NCBI GenBank assembly: GCA_034420695.1 | Contig: DAOULB010000002.1 | Location: 1-64,000 of the forward strand | Origin: Io17-Chloro-G2 sp034420695 | GTDB lineage: Bacteria > Chloroflexota > Dehalococcoidia > Lucifugimonadales > UBA3495 | DNA: 64,000 bases | Direction: 5' to 3' | Shown here: positions 26,238-34,683 of the stretch, piece after piece | How the letters are laid out: the number at the start of each line of letters is the position of its first letter | Position numbering within the stretch: the stretch's first letter is position 1 | Made by a program: the position numbers and the translations under genes | The notes under the pieces: model-generated | The model's database searches: none | What the model saw: only the letters and a program-made list of their open reading frames with translations | What the model was told of the DNA's origin: nothing

Positions 26238-26444
26238 ATGAATATGGATGACATGAGACTCATGAGGCGGGAAGAGGTAATCATGCTATGCGGATTCTCC
26301 AGGAGCACTATGTACAATTTGATCGGGCAGGGGCAGTTTCCCGGGCCGGTGCGGATCGGCGCCAGGTCCGTAGCTTGGCGTAAGTCGGAGGTGGTGGCAT
26401 GGTTGGCGGAGCGGCCCCCAGCTTCGGAAGCGTCGGATCTGTGA
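26238..26444 (+). CDS. AlpA-like helix-turn-helix regulator
   Basis: A 68-residue excisionase/AlpA-type winged-helix protein: LMRREEVIMLCGFSRSTMYNLI, then FPGPVRIGARSVAWRKSEVVAWLAE is the complete family signature. These proteins activate excision or integrase genes of prophages and integrative elements. GAGGAG sits about 8 bases before the ATG. No integrase gene follows it; downstream lies only IS debris. It is therefore an orphan left from a mobile element, or it acts on the serine recombinase 21 kb away, which seems less likely. Confidence 0.85.
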   Translation: MNMDDMRLMRREEVIMLCGFSRSTMYNLIGQGQFPGPVRIGARSVAWRKSEVVAWLAERPPASEASDL

Positions 26445-26799
26445 AAGTCTGGGGCACCGTTGTCGTTGCTTTGCGGTCCAGTCAGTAGCCGACAAACGAT
26501 TGGAAGTGGCGATCAATGAAGATATTACCCCTGACCACGGGGCAGCAGGCGTTGGCTATCCGGTCCAAGGTGCAGTTGCCCAGGACGACGCCTTCGACAA
26601 ATTTGCGCCGGTCTAATGTCTGGAACTAGACGAATCGAGGATTTAGGTGAACCCCGATTGAAGTGGTGGGGCAGGAACTGCGCACAGGCAGAGTGTAAGG
26701 TGTAGTTGGCGGGAAGTGTGCGATTAATTGCCAGTTGAACGCCTCTCAGTAGAACCGGAAGGGGAGCTTTTCGCGGGGCGCGCCGGCCGGATCGGGGTT
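26445..26799. other. Intergenic stretch with no supported gene
   Basis: A 40-codon frame on the plus strand ending at about 26618 (VAINEDITPDHGAAGVGYP and so on) has protein-like composition but no start signal, so it is at best a relic. The remaining bases run into the N-terminal part of the IS5-type remnant. Confidence 0.3.
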
Positions 26800-27383
26800 A
26801 CAGACAGTGACAACCGCCCTTCGTCGCGGAGTCCTCTGGGTGCTGTGCATTGGCCCGCAGCGGAAAGATCTCTCCCAGGGTACGGCAACCGGACGATCCT
26901 CCCCGGCCGGGCCAGCGTTGGAACCTGTAAGAAAAACATTCCAAGTGCTGCAGAAGGACCCGGACGGCAGATACGACACCATTGATTCCGCCATAATCCG
27001 GGCCCACTAGCAGGCAACCTGTAGCAGGAGGGCCAAGTTGAAGATCCGGGCCGCTCTCCCTGAGCCTGTCGAAGAGGACGGACTGAACGCCAAGGTTCAT
27101 ACCTTAATTGACGCCCAGGGGCTCCCGCTACGTTTCTCTCTTAGTGTTGGCATAGGGGGATGTTTTGCAAGACATGCCCTTGCTGACCGGTATGGGGCCT
27201 GTGCTGCCGCCGCCTACAATAACGTATGAAAACAACCGGTACCTGACTTCTATAAGGGCCAACGCGGCGAAGCGGTCATATGCCGCCCAAATCAAACCTG
27301 AGAGACCCCTGGAACACGTCCGGGAACAGAATAAGCAACGAAACCTTTGTGGACGAGTCTCCAACAAACTGAATCAGTGGTGA
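26800..27383 (+). pseudogene. IS5-family transposase remnant
   Basis: Conceptual translation of the plus strand gives the order of an IS5 transposase. RRGVLWVLCIGPQRKDLS corresponds to the EAVLWILRTGAPWRDLP block, and TFQVLQKDPDGRYDTIDSAIIRAH is the first catalytic Asp region. After an in-frame TAG at 27008 the same frame resumes with GLNAKVHTLIDAQGLPLRFSL. After a frame change near 27180 come NRYLTSIRANAAKRSYAAQ and EQNKQRNLCGRVSNKL, matching the YKERNLVERxFNKLK end. At least one stop and one frameshift make it dead. A CCCTGAGCCTGTCGAAG sequence has inserted within it. Confidence 0.75.
27058..27074. repeat. CCCTGAGCCTGTCGAAG dispersed repeat unit
   Basis: This sequence is one arm of a short palindromic repeat seen in many bacterial genomes (reverse complement CTTCGACAGGCTCAGGG). 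Only one arm is present here, inside the IS5 remnant, flanked by CGCTCT as in many other copies. Confidence 0.5.
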
Positions 27384-27806
27384 AGAAAAGCAACCGGAGT
27401 CGATTCTCCCCGGGTGTCTCTCTAATCCTCTTTGGGCAATTTGGCTCTCCGAGAGTTAAGATTCATTGCCTAGAAGCACATCTGTGTCTCATCTGATCCT
27501 GAAGAGGTTCAACATCTAGACTCCAACTAGGCCCTGATGCTAGTGTGAGTGTTGACGATTGAAAAGGATCGGCGTTGTCCGGCCCACCGCGCAGAATAGT
27601 CCAAGTTAGTCCGGCATGTTCCAGTTCAGCGTGTGGGAGTATGTGTGGGAAAATCACGAAGTTCGAGAGTTTGTCCTTCATTCTAGCTACCAATTGCGGG
27701 CAGTTAAAAAGTCACTCTCTCCGCCAATTTAACCTCCACTAGCGTTCTTATTCTGCTTCCTTTTTCTGCTTCACATCGGGAAACACAGGGCTGGGGATTA
27801 GGACCG
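27384..27806. other. Intergenic region, no confident gene
   Basis: About 420 bases, moderately AT-rich. A 76-codon minus-strand frame (27463-27693; FVIFPHILPHAELEHAGLTW) has passable composition but no ribosome binding site and no family match, so I do not call it a gene. The last 60 bases likely include the promoter of the small membrane protein gene at 27807. Confidence 0.4.
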
Positions 27807-28076
27807 ATGCCGTATCTTGTCGGGTTGGCTGTCGTCGTTGCGTTGGCAGTGGCGTTATGGATGTGGTTCGGCGGGGGAAATACCCGGCGTGCAAGGGGCA
27901 CCGACCTTACAGAGTTGCGTCAAGCGGAAAACAAGGTCAAAGTTTCCGACCCGATTCTACGCAGAGACATCGACATTTTGGAACGATATGGCTCTGACCT
28001 GTTAAAAGACGCGATAGAATTGCGACGCGCCCAAATACTGCAGGGAGGACACCCAGACAGCCCGCCCTCTGGATAG
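27807..28076 (+). CDS. Small single-span membrane protein
   Basis: An 89-residue protein with an N-terminal membrane anchor (YLVGLAVVVALAVALWMWF) followed by a basic, charged cytoplasmic or exported domain with two helices (TDLTELRQAENKV and LRRDIDILERYGSDLLKDAIELRRA). ATG is preceded by GGGGATTAGGA. I know no family name for it. Neighbours give no hint, as it stands between an IS5 remnant and the nucleobase permease region. Confidence 0.55.
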   Translation: MPYLVGLAVVVALAVALWMWFGGGNTRRARGTDLTELRQAENKVKVSDPILRRDIDILERYGSDLLKDAIELRRAQILQGGHPDSPPSG

Positions 28077-28440
28077 GAGGGCCAAAATCAAATGCAAAGA
28101 ACAGGCCACGGAGCCCTGGAAATTCACGGCCACGTCGCCCCCGGGTTACGACCTCCGGATTATGGGCCTCGCTTGGGGAAGCCACGCCAGCTGGACCCTG
28201 ACAGTTGGACAGAATCAGGTCCGTGTTGAGTGAGATTCACGGGGGCTGGCATCGCCAGACCCGTTCATAGGAACCCAAGTACCAATCCAAAACAACTCAG
28301 ATGCCCTTGCTGCGACGGCCGGGTGTCTGAGTTGCGCGGCTGTAACACGTCGGCGCTGGTTCTAGCAGCCATTACGAGGCCAGTGCTCATTTAATCAAGA
28401 AGATTTTTGGTTTTGTTCAGTTTGGTTGGGGTAGAGAGAG
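28077..28440. other. Intergenic region at the right edge of the accessory segment
   Basis: No gene is supported. It contains a long hairpin at 28294-28333 and another shorter inverted repeat (TGGC/GCCA) near 28245. The permease gene on the minus strand ends at its right boundary, so transcription from that side enters here. Confidence 0.45.
28294..28333. repeat. 13-bp inverted repeat (hairpin)
   Basis: AACTCAGATGCCC pairs with GGGTGTCTGAGTT (outer 8 bp perfect, then two G-T pairs and three G-C pairs), leaving a 14-base loop. It could end transcription of the minus-strand permease gene or be the scar of an insertion. Confidence 0.4.
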
Positions 28441-30180
28441 TCAGGGGCTGCCCTGGACTTGAACCGTGACGATATCCACGCCGTGGAACTTCTGGTGGCG
28501 GACGGCAGAGGCGTGGTAGCGCAACAGCCGAAGGGAAATATCGTCGACTGTTGGCACGGCGTCTTCGTCGGTCAGATACGCCAGTTGGTCCTCGATGTTC
28601 TCTTGACGCGTCGTTGCGACGAACTCCAATTCCACCATCTTGCCCTGCGGCCGGGCGACGACGATAAGGCGCGGACTGTCGGAACCCTCTATGCCGTCAT
28701 CCTGTGACAGCAGGCTGGCGAGAGTCTCTTCCCCGGCTGACCGCAGCCTCAGCGTGGATGCTTCGTTCCACGCCAGCCGGGACGCCAGTCGAGCGAGAAA
28801 TTCATCGATCGCCTGAAGCGAGGACATGTCCAGCGTGACTTCAAGCCGCGAGCGGCGGGTGCTCATCGCTTCGAGCAGGAGGGTCATCCCGATGGCAACG
28901 ACGGCGCCGATGGTGACGCCATTGCCGAGCAGTGCGCCCAATTCATCGCCAAAGATGTCCTTTGTGACCGGATGACCGTGGAGGCCCAAGCCCAACGCAC
29001 TGGCGAGCGCGACTACCAGCATCCGCCGCGAATCGAGACCGTCGCGCAAGACCGTCTGGCAACCGCTGACGAAGAGGATGCCCATGGCAAGCATCAGGTA
29101 GGTGCCCAACACAGGCCCCGGGATGGTCAGCAGCAGGGCGGTGAATTTTGAAAAGAGGGCCAGCGCCACGGTGACGATGGCCACTCCAACGCCAACTCGA
29201 CGGGCGGCAACGCCGGTGAGGTTGATGAGGGAGAGACTGTATGAGGAGTTGGCCATAGTGGGCAGGGTCCCGGCGACGCCGGCGAGCAACATCCCGACCC
29301 CGTTGACGCTGACCATGCCCTGTATCTGGCGGAAGTCGATTGCCCGCGGGCGCCGGCGGGACCCCTGCTGGATCACCACGCCGTCACTGATGGTCTTGAT
29401 CCCGAGCACCAGGGTGAGAATCGCGAAGGAGGGCAGGAGTCCCCAGAACTCAGTGCTCGGAGTGAGTTCGAAGCTCAAGTCCGGCACCTCGGGGATGCCA
29501 AACCAACCGGCGGCGGCGATCCGGCCCGCATCGAGCACACCATATGGGGCAGCAACGGCACATCCGGCCAGGATGCTGATGAAAGGAGCGACCAAGCGCC
29601 AACGTCCGCTGGCGCGTAACGTTACAATCACGGAAACCAGCAGGGTAACTCCGGCTATCACCGGGCCGGCGGCCGGTGAGGTGCCGGCCGGCAGGTCCCG
29701 GACGCTGTCGAAGGCTATCGGCAGCACGCTGACGGCGATCAGCATTGTCACGGTACCGGAGACAACCGGCGTGATGATTCGACGCAGCGTCGGCAGCCAC
29801 CAGGCCAGCGCTACCTGGACCAGGCTGCAAACGACCATCAGGCTGGCGAAGGTCGATATCCCGGCTATGGATACTGCCGTTACCATGATCGCGATGAACA
29901 TCGCGGCGGGCCAGGCGAGCACGATGTGACCGGCGCCGAATCGCCACGCTTGAGACGCTTGCAATGCGGTGATCGCGGCACAGATGAGCATCGCGGTGAA
30001 GACGCCCCAAATCAGGTAGCTGTCATCGAGTCCCGAGGAGCGAATCGCGATGGAGACATTGAGCACCGTGGGCGCGAGCACCAGCGCGGAACCCTGAAAC
30101 CCGACGACCAATGCCATCCACGGAGAGCAGGCTTCCCCGGGTTCAAACCGGATGGGCTGTTCGGCGTTACTGGCAGTCAA
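28441..30180 (-). CDS. NCS2-type nucleobase permease with C-terminal GHKL-like domain
   Basis: A 579-residue protein. Residues 15-450 form about a dozen membrane segments of the nucleobase:cation symporter-2 (xanthine/uracil permease) family, with NSSYSLSLINLTGVAARRVG matching the conserved region after the signature and a GPVLGTYLMLAMGILFVSG helix near the end. It would import purines or pyrimidines with protons or sodium. The last ~130 residues are extra. Their pattern (helix, LRLRSAGEETLASLL, a strand LIVVARPQGKMVELEF, then ISLRLLRYHASAVRHQKF and a final strand) recalls the RsbW-type GHKL ATPase fold but without the N-box Asn or Gly loops. The family normally ends near residue 450. The gene stands alone on the minus strand. 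Confidence 0.8.
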   Translation of the reverse strand: MTASNAEQPIRFEPGEACSPWMALVVGFQGSALVLAPTVLNVSIAIRSSGLDDSYLIWGVFTAMLICAAITALQASQAWRFGAGHIVLAWPAAMFIAIMVTAVSIAGISTFASLMVVCSLVQVALAWWLPTLRRIITPVVSGTVTMLIAVSVLPIAFDSVRDLPAGTSPAAGPVIAGVTLLVSVIVTLRASGRWRLVAPFISILAGCAVAAPYGVLDAGRIAAAGWFGIPEVPDLSFELTPSTEFWGLLPSFAILTLVLGIKTISDGVVIQQGSRRRPRAIDFRQIQGMVSVNGVGMLLAGVAGTLPTMANSSYSLSLINLTGVAARRVGVGVAIVTVALALFSKFTALLLTIPGPVLGTYLMLAMGILFVSGCQTVLRDGLDSRRMLVVALASALGLGLHGHPVTKDIFGDELGALLGNGVTIGAVVAIGMTLLLEAMSTRRSRLEVTLDMSSLQAIDEFLARLASRLAWNEASTLRLRSAGEETLASLLSQDDGIEGSDSPRLIVVARPQGKMVELEFVATTRQENIEDQLAYLTDEDAVPTVDDISLRLLRYHASAVRHQKFHGVDIVTVQVQGSP

Positions 30181-30457
30181 TTGCGAAGGATTCCATAGGG
30201 CAATTCAGTGGGCTACTCCGCTCCTTGGTTACCAGGGGTCAGGAGCCACCGGCGGTCAGGAGTTGCCAAGAGCGCCCAGTCGTTCCAGCAGGCCTACGCC
30301 CACGGGACAACGCTGCGGCACAGGTCTTTGAGTCTGTCCCGGAATTGGGACATGGTAGGGGAGACCGCCGTTGAGGGTAGAGGGTAGGTGTAATTTCCTT
30401 CCCACTGGCTTCGCGCCGGCCGGCGTTCCCAGTGCACTAAGCGAAGGGCCGGCCAGC

Positions 30458-31471
30458 CTAGGGCCCGGCTTGCCATCGTAGCAGGCTGGAGTCTTCCAGC
30501 ACCGAGGGATTCACGCAGGACATGGGCCAGCGGCCCCGCAACACCAAGGCGATTTCCCTTCCCACACGGACCCTGGAACCCTCCTCATACCTGGAAGACG
30601 CCGAAGCCACATGGGCGGAAAGGGTCACGTTCTCCAAGCTAAGCAGGGGGTTGTTGGGATCGGGGGGCTCCATTTCCAGCACGTCCAGGGCGGCGTGACC
30701 GATCCACCCTTCCTGCAAGGCCTTGGTCATGGCTTCCTCGTCCACGGTGGCGCCCCGGCCGGTGTTGACGAAGATTGCTTGGGGTTTCATCGCCCGGAAC
30801 TGTTCCTCACCGATCATTTTCCTGGTGCCGCCGGTGCCGGGAAGATGGTTGGAGATGATATCCGAACGCTGCAGGAGTTCGGTCAACCCCACGGGTTCCA
30901 CGCCGTATTGGACCATCACGGTCTCCCTGACGAAAGGGTCGTAGGCTAGGATGTGGACGCCGAAGGGCTTCAATAATGGCACGATGGCCCTGGCGATGTT
31001 CCCGAAAGAGATCAGCCCCAGAGTCTGCCCGTACAGCCGGGGCAACCGGCACAGGGCTGGACGTCCCTCGGCCCAACGGTCCTCCCTGACCATCTTGTCG
31101 ACAATCAGCAGCCGCCGGTGAGCGCCCAGGATAAGGGCCACCGCGTGTTCGGCCACCTCCTGGACAAAGGTGTCGGGGCAATTAGTCACCGGGATGCCCT
31201 TGGCAGTAGCGGCCGGGAGATCAACGAAATCTGTGCCTACGCTGGCCAATGCGATGATTTTGCACTTCCCCAGTTCGTTGATCACTCTCGGAGAAACGGG
31301 CATGTCCCTGCCTATGATGGCGTCCGCGTCACTGGCTCCTTCCAGGAACTCATCGTCCGACGCGGCGGGAACTTCGATAATTTCGAAATCGAGGCCCTGC
31401 AGCCCCTCTGTCTCGTACTTGTAGCCGCCGGTGAGGTTGGGATTTCCCTGAGCCACTATCTTGTATGTCAT
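30458..31471 (-). CDS. D-isomer specific 2-hydroxyacid dehydrogenase (CtBP/phosphoglycerate dehydrogenase-like)
   Basis: A 337-residue NAD-dependent dehydrogenase. The N-terminal substrate-binding domain carries IIALASVGTDFVDLPAA. The nucleotide-binding domain has LGLISFGNIARAIVPLL, a variant of GxGxxG in which the first Gly is Ser-Phe-Gly. The catalytic trio appears as VNTGRGATVDE (Arg), LDVLEMEPPDPNNPLL (Glu) and LSAHVASAS (His). This set defines the family that reduces 2-keto acids or oxidises D-2-hydroxyacids; the substrate cannot be read from sequence. ATG at 31471 is chosen over the longer frame from 31594 because CAGGGAGCC precedes it and the extra 41 residues are unlike the family. 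Confidence 0.85.
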   Translation of the reverse strand: MTYKIVAQGNPNLTGGYKYETEGLQGLDFEIIEVPAASDDEFLEGASDADAIIGRDMPVSPRVINELGKCKIIALASVGTDFVDLPAATAKGIPVTNCPDTFVQEVAEHAVALILGAHRRLLIVDKMVREDRWAEGRPALCRLPRLYGQTLGLISFGNIARAIVPLLKPFGVHILAYDPFVRETVMVQYGVEPVGLTELLQRSDIISNHLPGTGGTRKMIGEEQFRAMKPQAIFVNTGRGATVDEEAMTKALQEGWIGHAALDVLEMEPPDPNNPLLSLENVTLSAHVASASSRYEEGSRVRVGREIALVLRGRWPMSCVNPSVLEDSSLLRWQAGP

Positions 31472-31724
31472 CGCTTTGGCTCCCTGGCTTCGATTGAGGA
31501 TCGGTGGGATATATCGTTCTTCCTGGGAACGAGGCTGACCCCAGCTTATGCCAAGGCACAGCAAGTGTCCAGAAAAACGACGTGAAGGTGTCATCTGGAG
31601 AGAGTGCGGGGAAGAACCCCTGAAGGACTAAAGAAGATGGGTCGGATTTATTCCCCTTGCCGGTCCATTCCCGCCGGAAAGGGTCTCCCAAACCGGCCGG
31701 GGAGAAGCCGCCTTCGGGGTGTAT

Positions 31725-32435
31725 TCATGCTTGGCAGCACACCGACCGGCAGGAGCGCAGGCCGTAGAAGCAGCTTACACAGAAGCAGACCAGGCGTTCC
31801 CTGATATTTGAGAAACCGTCATCATGCTCATCCTCATGACCCGCAAAGTTCTCCCTCGCCTCCTTGAGGAAGAAGGGGACCAGGACCAAGGCCGCCACTG
31901 GGTCGGCCCACCACCAGGAGAACAGGCTGTTGAGGCCCAGTCCCACCAAGATGGCGAAGTCCTGAAGGTCGCAGAACAGGCTCTCCATGGCTTCCGCCCT
32001 CAACGAGTGGGACTGCATGCGAGTGGCGATACGCATTTTGCCCACGTAGAGAACCGCCATCACGACAGCGCTTGCTACTACAATGGCAACGCCCGCAAGG
32101 CTCGGTTGCGGCTCGGGCAGAAATCCGAGAAGGCTTGCCCCGGAATGGAGGACGACGTATGCCGCTAGGAGGAAGAAGGTGAGCCCCAACAGCCTCTGGG
32201 CCCTTCTCTCCGCACCTTCGGCCTCTTCTTCGTCACCTTCCATAGTCAACCGCCAAACCAGGACCCCGCCGGCAAGTAGTTCGATGATGCTGTCCAGTCC
32301 GAAGGCCAGGATAGCTACGCTTCCGGCTTGGAAGCCAGCCCAGAAAGCAACCACCGCCTCCACCAAGTTCCATAGCAGGCCGGCGAGGACCAGTACAAGA
32401 GCCGTTCTTCGAAGGGTGGTCAGATCATGCGCCAA
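31725..32435 (-). CDS. Cation diffusion facilitator-like transporter
   Basis: A 236-residue membrane protein with six likely spans. GSVAILAFGLDSIIELLAGGVLVWRL matches the CDF metal-binding helix (FGLDSxxE), and LRAEAMESLFCDLQDFAILVGLGLN with WWADPVAALVLVPFFLKEA is the second conserved pair, carrying Asp residues for zinc or another divalent metal. Unlike full CDF proteins it lacks the cytoplasmic C-terminal domain and ends in a Cys-rich tail (CFCVSCFYGLRSCRSVCC) that might bind metal. An acidic loop (GDEEEAEGAERR) lies between spans 2 and 3. It is a single-gene unit transcribed away from the ferredoxin:thioredoxin reductase gene. Confidence 0.8.
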   Translation of the reverse strand: MAHDLTTLRRTALVLVLAGLLWNLVEAVVAFWAGFQAGSVAILAFGLDSIIELLAGGVLVWRLTMEGDEEEAEGAERRAQRLLGLTFFLLAAYVVLHSGASLLGFLPEPQPSLAGVAIVVASAVVMAVLYVGKMRIATRMQSHSLRAEAMESLFCDLQDFAILVGLGLNSLFSWWWADPVAALVLVPFFLKEARENFAGHEDEHDDGFSNIRERLVCFCVSCFYGLRSCRSVCCQA

Positions 32436-32917
32436 CCTGTATTCCTCCTTCCTTCACCTGGCGATCCTTCATCTAGCTACAGCCGGGATAAGTTCGAACT
32501 GTTGGGATCAGTTGAAGAGGGGATTGGACCGGCGTGGAAACTGTATCAGTCAACCAGCCGTATTGAAGCCAAGTGAGTATAACGCCATTTCCCAAAAAGA
32601 TGTACACATGATACTTGTCAGCGACACTTAGGGCTGAACTCTTCGGTAGTGTCCGGGCCTGCCCTTTGATAACATCCGGGCCCATTTGATAGAATCGGTA
32701 CGGCCCCCAAAGGACAATCCCAGGTTTAAGGGTGACGCAGGTATAACCCCAACGGCCCGCTGCTCTAAAACTGGGGGTGACTCCGCCCAGGTTTCCAAGG
32801 GGAAACAGGTTGGGATTCTCGGAATGGTAGTAGTTGATTCCGGGGTCCATTAGACAATCGAACTACCGGTAGGCGGGCCAGGCCGGGTCTGAAAGGAATT
32901 TCCCAGGAGATTAGAAA
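32436..32917. other. Divergent intergenic region
   Basis: About 480 bases between the minus-strand transporter and the plus-strand reductase gene. No frame here has coding character. It must hold both promoters, but I see no strong -35/-10 pair. CCCAGGAGA (near 32905) is the ribosome binding site of the reductase gene. Confidence 0.45.
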
Positions 32918-33343
<426 letters not shown>

Positions 33344-33362
33344 GGGCTGCTCCCAGCGGTTA

Positions 33363-33383
33363 GAGGGGCCGTTGCGGCCCCTC
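33363..33383. terminator. Bidirectional GC-rich terminator hairpin
   Basis: GAGGGGCCG and CGGCCCCTC form a perfect 9-bp stem with a TTG loop, 20 bases after the reductase stop and between convergent genes. The following 90 bases hold further G/C-block repeats (GGGGCCC, AGGGCCC, GGGGGCCC) able to pair in other ways. Confidence 0.65.
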
Positions 33384-33487
33384 CGCTTTCAAAGGGGCCC
33401 GTTCATGAGGGCCCGCTTCCCATAGGGCGCCCCTCTTCCACAGGGGGCCCTTATCCAAGAGGGTCCTTACTTCAGGGGTAAACGGCT

Positions 33488-34306
33488 TCAGTAGTAAACG
33501 GCGTTTCCGACGCCGCCGTTGGCAACAATCAATTCGCCGGTGACTGCCCAGCCCTGTTCCGATGCAAGAAACGCGGTCAGGTAGGCGATTTCCATAGCAT
33601 CTACCATCTTGCACATGGCGTTGCCCCGGGGGGAGCCGGGGGCAAAGTCTTGCGCTTCAACCTCTTCCGGGGTAATGCCCAGTTCCCGGGCCCTATCCGC
33701 CAGCATCACGGCCGTCCTTTCGGTGCGTGTCGTGCCGGGGTGGATGCAGTTCACGGTGATCCCGAAGTGCCCCACTTGGTTGGAAAGAGTCTTGGTCAGG
33801 TGGACCAAGGACACGTTCCGGGCGCCGCCGCTGAGATTGCCGGCGTTCCTGGCGTTGCCGCCGCTGATGTTGATGATGCGCCCCCAACCTTGCTCCTTCA
33901 AAAAGGGGATGGCTGCCCTGGCGCACCGCAACGCTCCTACGAACTTCACGTCGAAGTCGTCCATCAGGGCGTCATCGTCCACCGTCTCGATGGGGCCGAC
34001 GGCGTTGGGGGACCCGCCGGGAAGTGAAGCGCTGTTCACCAGGACGTGAAGCCCGCCCAGCTGAGCGGCGGCCTCGGCCATGACCCGGTCGACTTGGTCC
34101 TTCTTGGTTACGTCCAGCACCATCGGAATTATTCGCTTTCCGGTCTCGTCCTCCAGTTCCCTGGCCGACTGCTCCAGTGCTTCCTTGGTGCGGGAGGCTA
34201 TGACTACATCGCACCCTTCGTTGGCCAAGACCCTGGCGATGGCCTTGCCAATGCCGCGGCTCCCTCCTCCCACGAAGGCGTTCTTTCCGCTAAGTCCAAA
34301 ATCCAT
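33488..34306 (-). CDS. Short-chain dehydrogenase/reductase family protein, atypical active site
   Basis: A 272-residue Rossmann protein. NAFVGGGSRGIGKAIARVL is the TGxxxGxG cofactor loop, LDVTKKDQV the adenine-contact Asp, and HVLVNSASL stands for NNAG. The Ser of the catalytic site is present in IINISGGNARNAG, but where the YxxxK pair should be the sequence reads SGGARNVSLVHLTKTL. Aligning the following helix puts Gly at the Tyr site and Asn at the Lys site. It may thus bind NAD(P) without normal SDR chemistry, or use a different base. The C-terminal GELIVANGGVGNAVYY is usual. GAGGAG lies upstream of the ATG at 34306; the longer frame to 34393 is not family-like. Confidence 0.8.
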   Translation of the reverse strand: MDFGLSGKNAFVGGGSRGIGKAIARVLANEGCDVVIASRTKEALEQSARELEDETGKRIIPMVLDVTKKDQVDRVMAEAAAQLGGLHVLVNSASLPGGSPNAVGPIETVDDDALMDDFDVKFVGALRCARAAIPFLKEQGWGRIINISGGNARNAGNLSGGARNVSLVHLTKTLSNQVGHFGITVNCIHPGTTRTERTAVMLADRARELGITPEEVEAQDFAPGSPRGNAMCKMVDAMEIAYLTAFLASEQGWAVTGELIVANGGVGNAVYY

Positions 34307-34575
34307 TTGCTTTGACTCCTCGGCTGTCTGACGGCATTCCGGTTTTCTGGAGAAGTGCTGACGGCTGCGGCCCCGAATACCATTAACCAACAACCAACCG
34401 CTAGATTTGCAAGCTGTGGTGCAGGCATTTTACACAACGCTCTTATGGCGGGCAAACGAGGCGGCGGGTAAACGAGGCCTCGCCCTTGATCATTGTGGCG
34501 TCCGGAATTCACCGGAGCCCGCGTGTGGCATGGCAGGGGCTCGCTTTGGCCAGATTTGGGGCCAGGCAAAATGCC

Positions 34576-34603
34576 TTGACACCCCCAAAGGCATTGTGAT
34601 ACT
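34576..34603 (+). promoter_or_regulatory. Candidate sigma-70 promoter of the Alternative Complex III operon
   Basis: A perfect TTGACA at 34576-34581 and GATACT at 34598-34603, spaced 16 bases, form a good housekeeping promoter. It lies about 80 bases upstream of the first gene of the operon, in the correct orientation. Confidence 0.55.
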
Positions 34604-34621
34604 TTTCACTTCGCCTTAGAC

Positions 34622-34646
34622 AAGCCTGTTTTCGGACGGGCTTTTT
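34622..34646 (+). terminator. Terminator-like hairpin in the operon leader (possible attenuator)
   Basis: AAGCCT pairs with GGGCTT (one G-T pair) around a 10-base loop, directly followed by TTTT. This intrinsic-terminator shape lies between the candidate promoter and the first gene, in its 5' leader, so it could act as an attenuator of the respiratory operon. Confidence 0.5.
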
Positions 34647-34683
34647 AGCTTGGATTTGAATCTGACGAGGCGCCTCTCCCGGA

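Larger units (their letters stand above)
34307..34683. other. Divergent regulatory region of the SDR gene and respiratory operon
   Basis: 377 bases without a gene. The right part carries the promoter and terminator-like hairpin described separately; the left part should carry the SDR promoter on the minus strand, which I cannot pinpoint. Confidence 0.5.

Noticed and set aside
27463..27693. 76-codon minus-strand frame in the IS graveyard
   Set aside because: Protein-like in part but without a start signal or recognised family; not strong enough to call.
28092..28230. Short plus-strand frame after the small membrane protein
   Set aside because: Forty-six codons, Pro/Gly rich, no conserved pattern; likely chance.
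30132..30150. GGGTTCAAACCGG resembling a tRNA T-arm
   Set aside because: It lies inside the permease coding region and no acceptor or anticodon stems can be drawn around it.
33384..33480. Possible short-repeat array of G/C blocks
   Set aside because: The GGGGCCC-type units vary in length and spacing and carry no constant spacer; they look like terminator debris, not CRISPR.
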